DNA of 64,000 nucleotides from Thermococcus sp. MV5 (GCF_012027425.1 NZ_SNUE01000006.1:1-64000); one strand, 5' to 3'; positions 46,865-56,954 are shown, numbered from the stretch's first letter. Program-made: numbers and translations. Notes: generated by a model not told the origin, from the letters alone.

Positions 46865-48364
46865 TTAGTAATCTACTTCTCCTTTCTCTTTTAGTTGTTT
46901 GTACATGCGCCACGTAATTATGGGCTTCTTAGCTGCTAAAACATCGTCAACACGTCTAACAGCAGTGTTGTGAGGTGCAGTTTTTACAATTTCAGGGTTA
47001 GTGTAAGCCTCCTCACTTATCTGCTTAAGAGCTTCAATATAAGCATTAAGATCTTCTTTGCTTACCGTTTCTGTTGGTTCAATCATCAAAGCTTCGTGGA
47101 CTATTAGTGGGAAGTAAATCGTTGGCGCATGTAGCCCAAAGTCAAGCAAGCGCTTTGCCACATCCAAAGTCTTTACGCCAGTATCCTTTTTCATTGGCTC
47201 AGCGGAAAACACTACTTCGTGTTTTCTCAGTTCTTTGTGGGGTAGTTCGTATCCTTTGGTCCCCTTTAGCTTTTGAGTAAGATAGTTGGCATTGAGAACA
47301 GCAATTTCGGAGACTTCTTTTAGTCCTTCTCTTCCCATTATTTTGAGATAGGTTAGGGCCCTAACTAGGACAGTGAAATTTCCATAGAATTCCTTAACTT
47401 TCCCAATGCTCTTTGGAAGGTCATAATTAAGATAATATTTTTCTCCATCAAATTCGACGAGTGGTACTGGAAGGTACTCTACAAGATGCTCTTTTACTCC
47501 AACAGGACCAGCTCCAGGACCTCCTCCTCCGTGAGGTGTTGAAAATGTCTTGTGGAGGTTTATATGGACAACGTCAAATCCCATATCTCCAGGTCTTATT
47601 TTTCCTAGTATTCCATTTAAGTTTGCACCATCATAATAAAGTAAACCGCCAGCTTTGTGAACTATCTTTGCTATTTCGAGGATATCCTCTTCGAATATCC
47701 CAAGAGTATTAGGATTTGTAAGCATTATTCCTGCAGTTCTTTCACTAACTGCATTCTCTAGGGCCTCTAAATCCACCATACCCTGCTCATTAGAAGGGAT
47801 CTCTATAACCTTAAATCCAGCCATAGCGGCACTTGCAGGGTTTGTACCATGGGCAGAGTCTGGTACGATTATTTCGTTTCTTTGTGTTTCTCCTTTATCT
47901 AAGTGGTATGCTCTTATTATCATAACCCCAGCAAACTCACCATTTGCTCCAGCAGCTGGCTGCAAAGTAAAACGATCCATTCCAGTAATCTCCTTTAACC
48001 ACTGTTCAAGTTCCCACATTATTTGTAAAGCACCTTGAACTGTTCTTTCATCTTGATATGGGTGAATGAGGGTTGCTTTTGGGTGGTTTGCAAACTCTTC
48101 ATTAATCTTGGGGTTATATTTCATAGTACATGAGCCAAGCGGGTACATCCCACTATCCACACCATAGTTCATTTCACTAAGTCGAGTATAATGTCTAACT
48201 ATCTCTGGTTCACTTAATTCGGGCAATTCTAGTTGATCCCTTTTCAAATACTCTGGAATCTGAATTTTGATATCCTCAATAGGAGCTGGAAGTGTGAAAC
48301 CGACCCTTCCAGGTTTAGAGAGCTCAAAAATAAGAGGCTCTTCCCATTTTGCTTGCCTAAACAT
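46865..48364 (-). CDS. gcvPB: Glycine dehydrogenase (decarboxylating) subunit 2
   Basis: About 499 residues. This is the PLP-bearing half of the split P-protein of the glycine cleavage system, which decarboxylates glycine and passes the aminomethyl group to H-protein. The lysine motif [21 protein letters not shown] is complete. GAGGTGAT precedes the ATG at 48364, so [10 protein letters not shown] is taken as the start. It follows gcvPA with almost no gap. H and T proteins are not in the window. Confidence 0.96.
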   Translation of the reverse strand: MFRQAKWEEPLIFELSKPGRVGFTLPAPIEDIKIQIPEYLKRDQLELPELSEPEIVRHYTRLSEMNYGVDSGMYPLGSCTMKYNPKINEEFANHPKATLIHPYQDERTVQGALQIMWELEQWLKEITGMDRFTLQPAAGANGEFAGVMIIRAYHLDKGETQRNEIIVPDSAHGTNPASAAMAGFKVIEIPSNEQGMVDLEALENAVSERTAGIMLTNPNTLGIFEEDILEIAKIVHKAGGLLYYDGANLNGILGKIRPGDMGFDVVHINLHKTFSTPHGGGGPGAGPVGVKEHLVEYLPVPLVEFDGEKYYLNYDLPKSIGKVKEFYGNFTVLVRALTYLKIMGREGLKEVSEIAVLNANYLTQKLKGTKGYELPHKELRKHEVVFSAEPMKKDTGVKTLDVAKRLLDFGLHAPTIYFPLIVHEALMIEPTETVSKEDLNAYIEALKQISEEAYTNPEIVKTAPHNTAVRRVDDVLAAKKPIITWRMYKQLKEKGEVDY

Positions 48365-48374
48365 TTTTATCACC

Positions 48375-49730
48375 TCATAACCTTGCCATGTTTATTATTT
48401 CTTTTAGATTCTCGATTAGAATCTCGATCCATTCTTTTCTTGTAGTCTCAGTTACTGCAAACAATGCACTTTCCCCCAACTCCTGGAAGTGAGGTCTTAG
48501 GTAGAAGCCCCCGTGAATGTTTCTCTTTAAAAGCTCTTCATGAATTACATCATAAGGTACCTCGAATCTAACAAGTACATCTTTGAAATTGATACCATCA
48601 AATGGAATCTCAGCTACTTCACTTATACGCTCTTTAAAGTAAGCTGTATTCTTCAAAATTATCTCGCCAAGTTGTTGTAGGCCTTTTGGTCCAAGCGTTG
48701 CCATATGTATTGCTGCTGCAACAGCCACCAAGGCTTCATTTGAACAGATATTTGAGGTTGCTTTGGCCCTTCTAATGTGTTGTTCCCTGGTTTGTAGGGT
48801 CATGACAAACGCTCTCTTTCCCTCTGCGTCTTTTGTCATCCCTATTACTCTTCCAGGCATTTGTCTAATCAATTTCTTCTCATTTTTAACTGCTAGAATA
48901 CCTGCCCTTGGACCTCCAAAGTTCAAGGCACTGCCTAAAAATGATGCTTCTCCTACAACAATATCCGCTCCTATGTCTCCTGGTGCTTTAATTACCCCAA
49001 GAATAGTTGGATCAACACCAACTACAAATAAAGCCCCAGCATCATGAGCAATTTCTCCAATTTCCTTTATTTGCTCTTCAATTAATCCAAAGAAGTTTGG
49101 AACCTCAACGTAAACCCCTGCCGCGCCTTCAACTTTTTCTTTAAGGTCTTCTACATCTAATTGTCCTCTCTCATTCCACTTAACATACTCAATCTCAAGA
49201 GCCGGCCCTGCAGTGTAGGTGTGAAGAACTTTTTTTCTTTCGGGATGGAGATGTGCTGGGACTATAAATTTTCTCTTTTTTGTAACGCGAGCACTCATCA
49301 ATGCTGCTTCAGCCATAGCTGTTCCCCAATCATACATGGAAGCATTAACTATTTCCAGACCAACAAGTTCTCCAACTAGACTCTGGTATTCAAAAAGGGC
49401 CTGTAGCATTCCTTGACTTATCTCGGCTTGATACGGAGTATATGAAGTTATGAATTCGCTCCTCTCAATGAGATATTTTACGTGAGCAGGTACATAGTGG
49501 AAATACGCACCAGCACCTAGGAAAGTGGGCATCTCTAAAATAGTCTTGTTCTTGTTGAGTATCTCATTCATCTCAAGAAAGATTTCGTATTCGCTTTTGC
49601 CTTCTGGAAGATTGAATTCCTTTACGAATCCCTTAGGCACATCTGAAAAGAGATCCTCAATAGTCTTGAACCCGATCTCTTTGAGCATCTCTTCCTTATG
49701 GGCTGAGTTTGGGATATAGTGTCTCCCCAT
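48375..49730 (-). CDS. gcvPA: Glycine dehydrogenase (decarboxylating) subunit 1
   Basis: About 451 residues, the N-terminal-half homologue of the P-protein that forms a heterodimer with GcvPB. Family features are [18 protein letters not shown] at the start, [15 protein letters not shown], and [10 protein letters not shown] near residue 330. AGGTGAT precedes the ATG at 49730, favoured over 49739. It is the first gene of the gcvPA-gcvPB operon. Confidence 0.96.
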   Translation of the reverse strand: MGRHYIPNSAHKEEMLKEIGFKTIEDLFSDVPKGFVKEFNLPEGKSEYEIFLEMNEILNKNKTILEMPTFLGAGAYFHYVPAHVKYLIERSEFITSYTPYQAEISQGMLQALFEYQSLVGELVGLEIVNASMYDWGTAMAEAALMSARVTKKRKFIVPAHLHPERKKVLHTYTAGPALEIEYVKWNERGQLDVEDLKEKVEGAAGVYVEVPNFFGLIEEQIKEIGEIAHDAGALFVVGVDPTILGVIKAPGDIGADIVVGEASFLGSALNFGGPRAGILAVKNEKKLIRQMPGRVIGMTKDAEGKRAFVMTLQTREQHIRRAKATSNICSNEALVAVAAAIHMATLGPKGLQQLGEIILKNTAYFKERISEVAEIPFDGINFKDVLVRFEVPYDVIHEELLKRNIHGGFYLRPHFQELGESALFAVTETTRKEWIEILIENLKEIINMARL

Positions 49731-49863
49731 TTCTATCACCTTTTTGAAATCATCATCTAAACATTTCGTCGCACTAAAATATATGCTTTATGGAGAGCAA
49801 AACTTAAAGGTAGGTAATGTTTGGTTAATGTGAGGAGTCAAACAAGAATAGGGGGAAAGCCTA

Positions 49864-50535
49864 ATGATAATTGGCTTTGACTTTGATGGTACAATTGTTG
49901 ACAGTTATTCTGTTATAAATGAAGCCTTTAGAAGGGCCCTAGAGAAGCATTTTCCTTGGCTTCCATTCAAAGGCTTTTGGGCTACTGTACTTACCAAAGT
50001 AGAACTTTACTTTGAAAGGCCTAAATTTGGAAAACATTCTGGCAGAATAAAACAACCAATGTTTTTTAAAACTAAATTTGCGCGTACATGGTTCGAAGAG
50101 AGGGCTAGGCTTTCAAAACCTATAGATGACTCAAAAGAAGTTTTAAAGAAACTTAAAGAAGAAGGACACATAGTTATTTCCTTCTCTGCTGAAGACTTTT
50201 TAGATGGAATGAAAGAGTATAGACTGAAAATTGGTGGTTTTTATGAGCTTTTTGACGATATAATAGTCTTTGGAAGAGACATAACCCTTTGTGAAGCGTT
50301 CCAGCTTATTAGGGAGAGGTATGGGGATGAAATATTTATATGGGTGGATGATAAGCCATGGAGATTTATAGGCCGTGGAGATGAGAATACTGAGTATGTG
50401 TGGTATTATTTCCCTCCTACAGCAAAATATGTAAGTGAAGAGGTTTTAAATCAAATTCCTCATCTCCATGTAATCCAAGATCTCTGGAATATTTTTGATG
50501 TAGTACGACGAATAAGGCAAAAGAGAGGTGTTTAA
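49864..50535 (+). CDS. HAD-family hydrolase
   Basis: 223 residues with motif I FDFDGTIVDS (both catalytic Asp), a helical cap rich in aromatic and basic residues (about 40-85), a motif II Ser in VISFSAED, and WVDDKPW as motif IV. It resembles phosphoglycolate-phosphatase-type enzymes, but the substrate is unknown. It precedes a phosphoesterase gene by about 60 bases; the two may or may not be co-transcribed. Confidence 0.8.
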   Translation: MIIGFDFDGTIVDSYSVINEAFRRALEKHFPWLPFKGFWATVLTKVELYFERPKFGKHSGRIKQPMFFKTKFARTWFEERARLSKPIDDSKEVLKKLKEEGHIVISFSAEDFLDGMKEYRLKIGGFYELFDDIIVFGRDITLCEAFQLIRERYGDEIFIWVDDKPWRFIGRGDENTEYVWYYFPPTAKYVSEEVLNQIPHLHVIQDLWNIFDVVRRIRQKRGV

Positions 50536-50594
50536 TTTTCTCTTCAACTTTTTTACATTGAAAATTTAAAAACACATTTGTATAATCTGTTACC

Positions 50595-51275
50595 ATGAAA
50601 ATAGAATTTCTTCCCCAGAAAGCTATCAAAATTAAAGACAATTTGATAATAGCCGATCTTCACTTAGGTTATGAAGAGAGTTTGGTTCAAGAAGGTATCT
50701 ATCTTCCAAAGGCTTTTAATCAAATGCTCACTTTGCTTAAAGGTTTAGTGTTAAGGGAACAACCCAGAAGGCTTATCATAAATGGTGATCTCAAGCACTC
50801 TTTTGTTCCATTTAGACGAGAAAAAATCGAGGTTGAGGCATTCTTTAATGAAATTTTGCCTTTAGTAAGAGAGATAATTGTAGTAAGAGGAAATCATGAC
50901 GTGGGTATACTCTGGATAAAAAGCTTGGGAATTGAGGTTCTGGAGGAGATTGAGATTGGTGAATGGAAAGTTGTTCATGGTCATAAACTTGTAGAAGGTG
51001 ACCGGTTTATTATAGGACATGAGCATCCGTCAATAAGGTTGCGAGATGAAGTAGGGGCCTTGATAAAGGTGCCTATTTTTTTGAAGGGTGAGGACTTAAT
51101 AACCCTCCCGGCATTCTCACCTTGGGCCTATGGAAACGACATTCTCAGGGAAATAGTCTCCCCATTTTTGAGAAATCTAAATCCTACATTCTTTGAAGTA
51201 CTTGTCCCTCTAGAGACAGAAATATTAAGCTTTGGAAAGCTGAGTGAGTTAGTAGAGGCCCTCCGAAGAATGTGA
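50595..51275 (+). CDS. Calcineurin-like metallophosphoesterase
   Basis: 226 residues with the full dinuclear metal set: ADLHLGYE (motif I), NGDLKHSF (II), VVRGNHDVG (III), and HGH with GHEH (IV and V). It matches the archaeal ICC-like group (COG1407), often found near DNA repair genes. The ATG at 50595 has no ribosome site; ATTTAAAAA about 30 bases upstream suggests a leaderless mRNA. Its substrate is unknown. Confidence 0.85.
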   Translation: MKIEFLPQKAIKIKDNLIIADLHLGYEESLVQEGIYLPKAFNQMLTLLKGLVLREQPRRLIINGDLKHSFVPFRREKIEVEAFFNEILPLVREIIVVRGNHDVGILWIKSLGIEVLEEIEIGEWKVVHGHKLVEGDRFIIGHEHPSIRLRDEVGALIKVPIFLKGEDLITLPAFSPWAYGNDILREIVSPFLRNLNPTFFEVLVPLETEILSFGKLSELVEALRRM

Positions 51276-51327
51276 ATAATAACAAAAGTTTAAAATTCTT
51301 AGTGAAGTTAATTCTTTTGGTGATAAC

Positions 51328-52035
51328 ATGGATATTCTTAGTGCGATAGTCTTCTTTGCTTATGCTCCTGCCCTTGGATTATTGTGGTATTTCTATCACG
51401 AGGATAAATACGAACCAGAGCCCAAAAAATTCGTAATTGCCACGTTCATCCTAGGAGCGACACTTTCAGTTGGCGTTGCAATGGTTTTAGAGGCCTTCCT
51501 AGTGGAAGGTGAGTTTGGGTATGCTCTCTTACCGGCAACTGCTTTTTCCATGGCATTAATAGCAGGTATTGTAGAAGAACCAGCGAAAGCTCTGGCCATT
51601 AGACTGCCTTTCAAAGCCGGACAAATGGATGGGATTATGGACGGAGTAGTCTATGGTGTAGCTGCGGGCTTAGGTTTTGCAGCAACTGAAAACTTTTTAT
51701 ATGGGATTGGTCTTGGGGTTGGAGCCACTATAGTGAGGGGCTTCTTGACTCCTTTTGCTCATGCTACATGGAGCGCAATAATAGGAGTGGGTTATGGACT
51801 AAGGGCCGAAGGTAAAATTCAAACACTGTCTAGTTACTTTGCACTAGCAATATTACTTCATTTCCTTTGGGACTATTTTGCATTTCTTAGTATTACCATT
51901 CCCTCATACTATATTTTCACGATCTTGCTGATTTTCATAAATATCGCCCTAGTACGATATTTCATAATATTGGGCCAACGAGAAGACCTTGAGAAAGTAT
52001 GGTTGTATTGGTTTGTAGGAGGTAAGAAAACATGA
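51328..52035 (+). CDS. PrsW family intramembrane metalloprotease
   Basis: 235 residues and about seven membrane segments. The family's active-site motifs are present: EEPAK (Glu-Glu), a later FAHATWSA, and LLHFLWDY with another His. Bacterial PrsW cuts an anti-sigma factor; archaea lack such sigma factors, so the substrate here is unknown. GGTGATAAC precedes the ATG. The next gene overlaps its stop by ATGA. Confidence 0.85.
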   Translation: MDILSAIVFFAYAPALGLLWYFYHEDKYEPEPKKFVIATFILGATLSVGVAMVLEAFLVEGEFGYALLPATAFSMALIAGIVEEPAKALAIRLPFKAGQMDGIMDGVVYGVAAGLGFAATENFLYGIGLGVGATIVRGFLTPFAHATWSAIIGVGYGLRAEGKIQTLSSYFALAILLHFLWDYFAFLSITIPSYYIFTILLIFINIALVRYFIILGQREDLEKVWLYWFVGGKKT

Positions 52036-52238
52036 TAGAAAAGATTGAAAAGGCACTCTTTGAAACAAGGCCTTATATTGAATATTATGAAAAGTTAGAG
52101 AAAAAAATTAGAGAAGTAAGCTCGATAGCCCAGGACGAAGAAAGCTTTATTAAGCTACTAGAGAAGGAGATTCAAAACACAGAAGAACCTTTTAAGACAG
52201 ACCTCAAGATCTTTCTGCAGAAATTTATGAGTATTTGA
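52032..52238 (+). CDS. Small acidic helical protein
   Basis: 68 residues, about half of them charged, predicted all-helical, no recognised family. Its ATG overlaps the PrsW stop codon (ATGA), and GGAGG stands about 8 bases before the start, so it is very likely translated. The coupling suggests a role with the PrsW protease, perhaps as a regulator or substrate adaptor (inference). Confidence 0.6.
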   Translation: MIEKIEKALFETRPYIEYYEKLEKKIREVSSIAQDEESFIKLLEKEIQNTEEPFKTDLKIFLQKFMSI

Positions 52239-52569
52239 AATTAAACTTGTTTTTATTTTTTCGAAAGTTTTTCGACTAGATCCGGCAATCCATGGGATAT
52301 TTCTTTTAGGCGTTGTATGCTAATGAGCATTATTATTCAGTGAATTTGCATTTACGTAACTTTCTCTGACATCCTGTGCATTTCATGAGTTTCATGACAA
52401 AAGTCCTACATAACTGCTTTATTGATGGTTTTGCTGGGTTTTATTTCTCTTCAATGGATCTAAACGGTCTGAAAAACTTTATATGTTCAAAAAAGACAAG
52501 ATGTCTTGCTTTTGTATCTTGAGTATAAAGGATAAGCAACATGTACAAAAATGTACAGGGGGTTGAAAA
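52239..52569 (+). promoter_or_regulatory. Spacer with promoter and two palindromes before the OPT gene
   Basis: No ORF or RNA is recognised in the first 230 bases. TTTATATG at 52478-52485 with GAAAAAC before it is a strong BRE/TATA pair, giving a start near 52508. AAGACA-n3-TGTCTT (52493-52507) lies exactly between TATA and that start. TGTACA-n4-TGTACA (52542-52557) lies in the leader just before the GGGGG ribosome site. Both are good operator candidates. Confidence 0.5.
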
Positions 52570-54309
52570 ATGGAGAGATATGCCGGACAAACTCTTGCAA
52601 AGAGGGAAGAAAGTTATAGAGAAGTAACACCTGCTGCAATAGTCTTAGGAGTTCTTTGGGGAGCATTCATGGCTGCAAGCTTTACTTATGCCGGTATGAT
52701 TATGGGTTTTACCTCAGGAGGCTCTGCCATAGCGGCAATAGTAGGTTGGGGAATTCTTAGAGGTGTCCTAAAAAAAGGTACAGTAGTAGAGAATAATATC
52801 GTCCAGACAGTTGCCTCGGCAGTTAATATTTCAGTATCAGGTGTCATCTTTACAATCCCAGCACTTTACATAATGTCACTCCATCAAGAGATAAATACCC
52901 TGTACTTCTTCCTAGCAACTGCAGCTGGAGCCATTTTAGGTATAACATTCATAATCCCTCTTAGAAAGCAGATGATCGAAATAGACAGACTTAGGTTCCC
53001 AACAGGGACTGCAGTTGCTACTATCCTTAAGACTCCTGGAAGTGGAATAGAAAAGGCAAGGCTTTTGTTCTTTGGTATGGTTCTTAGTGCAGTAATTTAC
53101 CTCATTCAGCAGTTCCCGATATTTGGGTTGCCACATGTTATACCTGAAGTTGTGGACTTAGGAGCAGCACTTCATCTCCCAGAATGGGTCAACTTAACAA
53201 TTGCCCTCTCACTTATGGTATTTGGTATGGGTCTAATTACAGGAAGAAATGGACTAATAGTTCTTGCTGGTGGTGTGCTCTCCTACTACATTATAACACC
53301 AGTAGTCAAAAGCCTTGGATGGATTCCAGCAGATGTTCAAGGAAGTGCGATAAGTAGCTACGTATATGGTACAATGACAAGGCCACTAGGTATTGGAATG
53401 CTCCTTGGAGGTTCAATAGCTGGTTTGATACTTTCTCTACCTGTCATTGCAGTGGCTATGAAGAGCCTTGCACAAGCAAGCAAGTTTAAAGACAAGAACG
53501 GACACAACGAAGAACTTCCAATTCATTACTTAATTGGGGGCGCTATTTTTGCCTTTGTCTTGCTTCTAGTAACAGCTTACAAGCTTGGAAACCTAGGCCT
53601 AGGAAGAAGCCTTCTCACAGCACTCATCGGTGTTGCATGGATCTTCATTGCATCACTCCTCGTAGCAATGTCCACTGGAATGACTGACTGGAGTCCCGTT
53701 TCAGGTTTGTCTCTCGTCTCAGTTATGATACTTCTCTACCTGACCAATAAGAACGTCCCACTTACAGTCTTGATGGGTGCAACAGTTGGTGTGGCCATTT
53801 CAGGAGCCGCAGACATGATGCAAGACCTGAAGACTGGACATATGGTAGGTGCGGTTCCATCAAGGCAACAAAAGGTCGAACTCATAACTGGCTGGCTGGG
53901 CCCAATAATCGCACTAACAGTTGTTGGTCTTATTTGGAATGCCTATGGAATTGGAAACGACAAAGTCCCAGCTCCTCAGGCTATGGCCCTTAAATCAATG
54001 ATAGAAGCAGTGCTTGGTGGAAGTGTACCAATAAACAAGTTTATAGCAGGTGGATTGCTTGGGTTCCTTCTATCACTTAGCGGAGTTCCCGGACTTGGCG
54101 TACTAGTAGGACTCTCAATGTACCTTCCAATGCTCTATGTCATTCCGTATGGAATTGGCTGTGTTGTGAACGAAGTTGCAAAGAGAAAGAAGGGTTACGA
54201 ATTCATCGTTGAGAAGGTCCTTCCATTTGCAGCAGGTTTAATGGTTGGAGAAGCTGCTATGACATTACTATTTGCAGTGCTCACTGTAGCTGGAGTACTA
54301 CACCCATGA
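52570..54309 (+). CDS. OPT family oligopeptide transporter
   Basis: 579 residues and about 14 membrane segments. Family landmarks are the N-terminal GALWGAFMAASFTYAG-like region (here VLWGAFMAASFTYAGM), the RFPTGTAVATIL loop, and GVPGLGVLVGLSMY near the end. OPT proteins import small peptides or metal chelates driven by ions. The next gene starts 11 bases after its stop. Two palindromes in the leader suggest regulated expression. Confidence 0.9.
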   Translation: MERYAGQTLAKREESYREVTPAAIVLGVLWGAFMAASFTYAGMIMGFTSGGSAIAAIVGWGILRGVLKKGTVVENNIVQTVASAVNISVSGVIFTIPALYIMSLHQEINTLYFFLATAAGAILGITFIIPLRKQMIEIDRLRFPTGTAVATILKTPGSGIEKARLLFFGMVLSAVIYLIQQFPIFGLPHVIPEVVDLGAALHLPEWVNLTIALSLMVFGMGLITGRNGLIVLAGGVLSYYIITPVVKSLGWIPADVQGSAISSYVYGTMTRPLGIGMLLGGSIAGLILSLPVIAVAMKSLAQASKFKDKNGHNEELPIHYLIGGAIFAFVLLLVTAYKLGNLGLGRSLLTALIGVAWIFIASLLVAMSTGMTDWSPVSGLSLVSVMILLYLTNKNVPLTVLMGATVGVAISGAADMMQDLKTGHMVGAVPSRQQKVELITGWLGPIIALTVVGLIWNAYGIGNDKVPAPQAMALKSMIEAVLGGSVPINKFIAGGLLGFLLSLSGVPGLGVLVGLSMYLPMLYVIPYGIGCVVNEVAKRKKGYEFIVEKVLPFAAGLMVGEAAMTLLFAVLTVAGVLHP

Positions 54310-54319
54310 GGTGATAACA

Positions 54320-54838
54320 ATGAAAAAATTTATCGGAAATATAATGCTCACAGTTGGGCTGGTTGGGGGAGCTATAGCCTCAGCTAGAAATCCACCAGTT
54401 TGGGCTGCACTTGGAGGTAGTTTGGCTATCATGGGAGTTGGAATATTGGCTAGAAGACAAGGAGAAAAAGAAGAGCTCCACAAGAGTGCTGCCCAGGGCA
54501 AGGGTGGAAAAGAAGAACTCAAGAGAACACTGGAGAACGCTATTGCAGAAATTGAAAAAATAATGGAAGAAAAAGAGAAGGATCTAGAAAAGGCAAGAGA
54601 GCACTTAGGAAAAATCCTCGAAGCTTTGGAGACCTTTGCAGAGAAGGCCCAACCACTTAGAATTGAAGGCATTAGGTTTTATGGTGAAGTCATGACAAGC
54701 TTCAGCAAGGCGGAGAGACACTTAAACAGAGCATGGAGCGCCTATGCTGATGGATACGTAAAGGAAGGAGATATCTATCTTGAGTCTGGATACTCCCAGC
54801 TTAAAGAGACCTCAAAAATTTTAAGCTCCAAAGTTTGA
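54320..54838 (+). CDS. Small membrane protein with a coiled-coil tail
   Basis: 172 residues: two hydrophobic segments at the N-terminus (about 5-20 and 25-43) separated by SARNPPVW, then a long charged helix (about 48-110) and a helical C-terminal part. No family is recognised. GAGGTGAT precedes the ATG at 54320 and overlaps the end of the OPT gene region, so it is part of the same operon and may be an accessory of the transporter. Confidence 0.65.
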   Translation: MKKFIGNIMLTVGLVGGAIASARNPPVWAALGGSLAIMGVGILARRQGEKEELHKSAAQGKGGKEELKRTLENAIAEIEKIMEEKEKDLEKAREHLGKILEALETFAEKAQPLRIEGIRFYGEVMTSFSKAERHLNRAWSAYADGYVKEGDIYLESGYSQLKETSKILSSKV

Positions 54839-54908
54839 TCCTTTTTCTTTTTTCTATCAGAACAAAAGGGATAAATACCTAAGACTCTAATAAGTTTTGG
54901 TGAATAAC

Positions 54909-55778
54909 ATGCAAAAAGTTTTCAGCCTAATTCTTGTGGCCTTATTAGTAACCAGCATTTCAGGTTGTATTTCTAGAGATACATCAACCTCCCCGAGTGT
55001 TGCTCCAACAGATACTCAAACTCCAAGTGAGAGCACTACCCCCTCAGGTCCACAAACTTCAACTACAACGCCAACTGAAGCTCCCAGCATAAACAAAGAA
55101 GAGCTAATCAAGTCCCTTGAATCAGTGAAAAAATATCAATTTACTCTTGAATATTCCACAATCCCAGAAAGCGACACTAAAATAAGTGCTAAAGGTGGTT
55201 TTGATTTTACTAAAGAGGAGGCTTTCTGGGAGATTGCTACCAAAAGCGGGGATTTTATAACTTACTCAAATGAGACCGTTTGGGATGATTATATTTACTA
55301 CTCAACCCTTGTAAAACAGGATGGCAAATTAATACAGAAAGACTCTCAAAAGATAAGGCTTAGGGAGTACTTTGAGAAAGTCATTAAGGGACGTACACAA
55401 ATAGCAACCCCTGAAGAATTTAAAGAACAGCTCTTCAAGGGAGCAGACCCCACAAGAAATCCACTTTACTATACCAAGGATCTTCTTGAGAGTGCAGATT
55501 CTCTTAAAGCCACCAGAGAGGGAGAGTACTATGTCGTGACTTTTCCCTTTGCAAAAGAGGAAGAGATAACCCTAAATTCTATTACCAAAATTGTGAAGAC
55601 ACAGGGCACAGTAAAATTGTGGCTTGAAAACAAGTTGCCTATTAAGGGAGAAATTCAACTCACACGTACCGTGGAGTACGTGGGTCTAGAAAAGGTCAGC
55701 ACAACAAAAGCACTCGTAAAGTTTGAGGTCTCTTACATTTATGAGAAACCCGAATGGGTCAAGAAAGTTATTGGATGA
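54909..55778 (+). CDS. Lipoprotein, first of a tandem paralogous pair
   Basis: About 289 residues: a lipoprotein signal (lipobox ISGC), a Thr/Ser/Pro linker (about 25-65), then a LolA/LppX-like beta domain. It shares with the next gene the runs GGF(D/N)F, EEAFWE, REYFEK, KGAD-x4-NPLYY, LPIKGEI and a near-identical end (PEWVKKVIG against PEWIKKVIE). GGTGAATAAC precedes the ATG at 54909. Its ligand is unknown, perhaps a lipid. Confidence 0.7.
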   Translation: MQKVFSLILVALLVTSISGCISRDTSTSPSVAPTDTQTPSESTTPSGPQTSTTTPTEAPSINKEELIKSLESVKKYQFTLEYSTIPESDTKISAKGGFDFTKEEAFWEIATKSGDFITYSNETVWDDYIYYSTLVKQDGKLIQKDSQKIRLREYFEKVIKGRTQIATPEEFKEQLFKGADPTRNPLYYTKDLLESADSLKATREGEYYVVTFPFAKEEEITLNSITKIVKTQGTVKLWLENKLPIKGEIQLTRTVEYVGLEKVSTTKALVKFEVSYIYEKPEWVKKVIG

Positions 55779-55852
55779 ACCTCTTTATTTTTATTATTCT
55801 ATGACCGAAAAACATAAGTGTTTTGTTGTTGTAGTATATTTCGGTGGGAACT

Positions 55853-56677
55853 GTGAAGAATGGTCTTATTATTGGCTTATCCATCCTTCTTATGGTTAGC
55901 GTCTCTGCCTGCATTTCTCAAAAAGAACCCACACCAGAAGCATTGGTAAAAGCAATAGAGGATGTCGACAAATACACTTTTACCATGGAGTACTATTCCA
56001 AATACCCTAACTTGACAAAAATGGCCCAGAACACTACCATAAAAATTAGAGGCGGTTTTAATTTTGATCGAGAAGAGGCTTTTTGGGAGACTAGCCTTTT
56101 TAGGGAGGATGGTTCGATAACTTATAGCAACGGAACCATTCTTGGAGACTTTGTATATTATTCCTTTGCCATAGAGAAAAAAGGTATGATCATTCAAAAA
56201 GACTCTGTTAATATGACTATCCGAGAGTACTTTGAAAAACTTAAAGATAACTTCGTGCCAAAGATTGAAACACCCGAAGATCTAAAATATCAAATGTTAA
56301 AGGGAGCCGATTTAAATAGGAATCCTCTTTATTATCTTAGAGATATCCTAAAAAATACCACAAACTTTGAAGCTGCAAGAGGAGACGGCCTCTATTTAGT
56401 TGGATTTAACTTTACCAGACGATATGAGCTTCCAATGCCAGAGAACGTATCAGGGAATCTAAAAGACTACTTCGAAACTATAAGATGGATAGAAACAACA
56501 AGGGGCTTTGCTCGAGTGTGGGTCAAGGACAACCTTCCAATAAAAGGGGAAATACATGCAACGAAATTTATAGAGCGCCCAGGATTAAACATGACATCCA
56601 CCATAGAAATTTCAGCCAAGTTTGAAATTACATATGACTATAAACGACCAGAATGGATTAAGAAGGTGATTGAATGA
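55853..56677 (+). CDS. Lipoprotein, second of a tandem paralogous pair
   Basis: About 274 residues with lipobox VSAC and almost no linker, otherwise similar to the preceding protein over its whole beta domain. Starts are GTG 55844 or GTG 55853; GGTGG lies 6 nt before the latter. Its last codons overlap the ATG of a third lipoprotein-like leader (56674), now truncated. The pair probably arose by duplication. Confidence 0.68.
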   Translation: MKNGLIIGLSILLMVSVSACISQKEPTPEALVKAIEDVDKYTFTMEYYSKYPNLTKMAQNTTIKIRGGFNFDREEAFWETSLFREDGSITYSNGTILGDFVYYSFAIEKKGMIIQKDSVNMTIREYFEKLKDNFVPKIETPEDLKYQMLKGADLNRNPLYYLRDILKNTTNFEAARGDGLYLVGFNFTRRYELPMPENVSGNLKDYFETIRWIETTRGFARVWVKDNLPIKGEIHATKFIERPGLNMTSTIEISAKFEITYDYKRPEWIKKVIE

Positions 56678-56733
56678 AGCAGTCGCTCTTTGTAGCCTTA
56701 ATTACTCTAATTCTTCTTTCTGCCCTTTGTTAA
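56674..56733 (+). pseudogene. Truncated lipoprotein gene: signal peptide only
   Basis: An ATG with good ribosome site (AAGGTGAT) overlaps the preceding stop as ATGA and encodes a 19-residue hydrophobic leader ending LLSALC, then TAA. This looks like a third lipoprotein gene of the same operon cut off right at the lipobox. The point of truncation abuts a truncated gene on the other strand. Confidence 0.55.
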
Positions 56734-56868
56734 CCATACATCAAGTTCTACTTCATCTGCCCCTGCTTTAACAGCTTCAACAAAAGCCAAGAGGCCATTT
56801 TCTGGATATTTTCCGATTGAATCTCTATGGGTGAGAACCAATATCCTTTCCACATCCCATCTGAACAT
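56707..56868 (-). pseudogene. Glycerophosphodiester phosphodiesterase, N-terminal fragment
   Basis: A 53-residue frame reads [19 protein letters not shown] and [13 protein letters not shown], the start of the GDPD family (canonical HRG-x-PENT and ELDVxLTKDG), then runs into a stop. More than 150 residues of the TIM barrel are missing, including the second catalytic histidine. HRG has become HRD. It converges with the truncated lipoprotein leader, so one deletion may have removed both 3' ends. Confidence 0.7.
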
Positions 56869-56954
56869 GTTTATCGCCAAATTGAAAGTAATTTTATAGA
56901 AACCAGAATTTCTATGTGTGATTATAATTTAAAAGTTAAAAGGTAAAATAGCTT

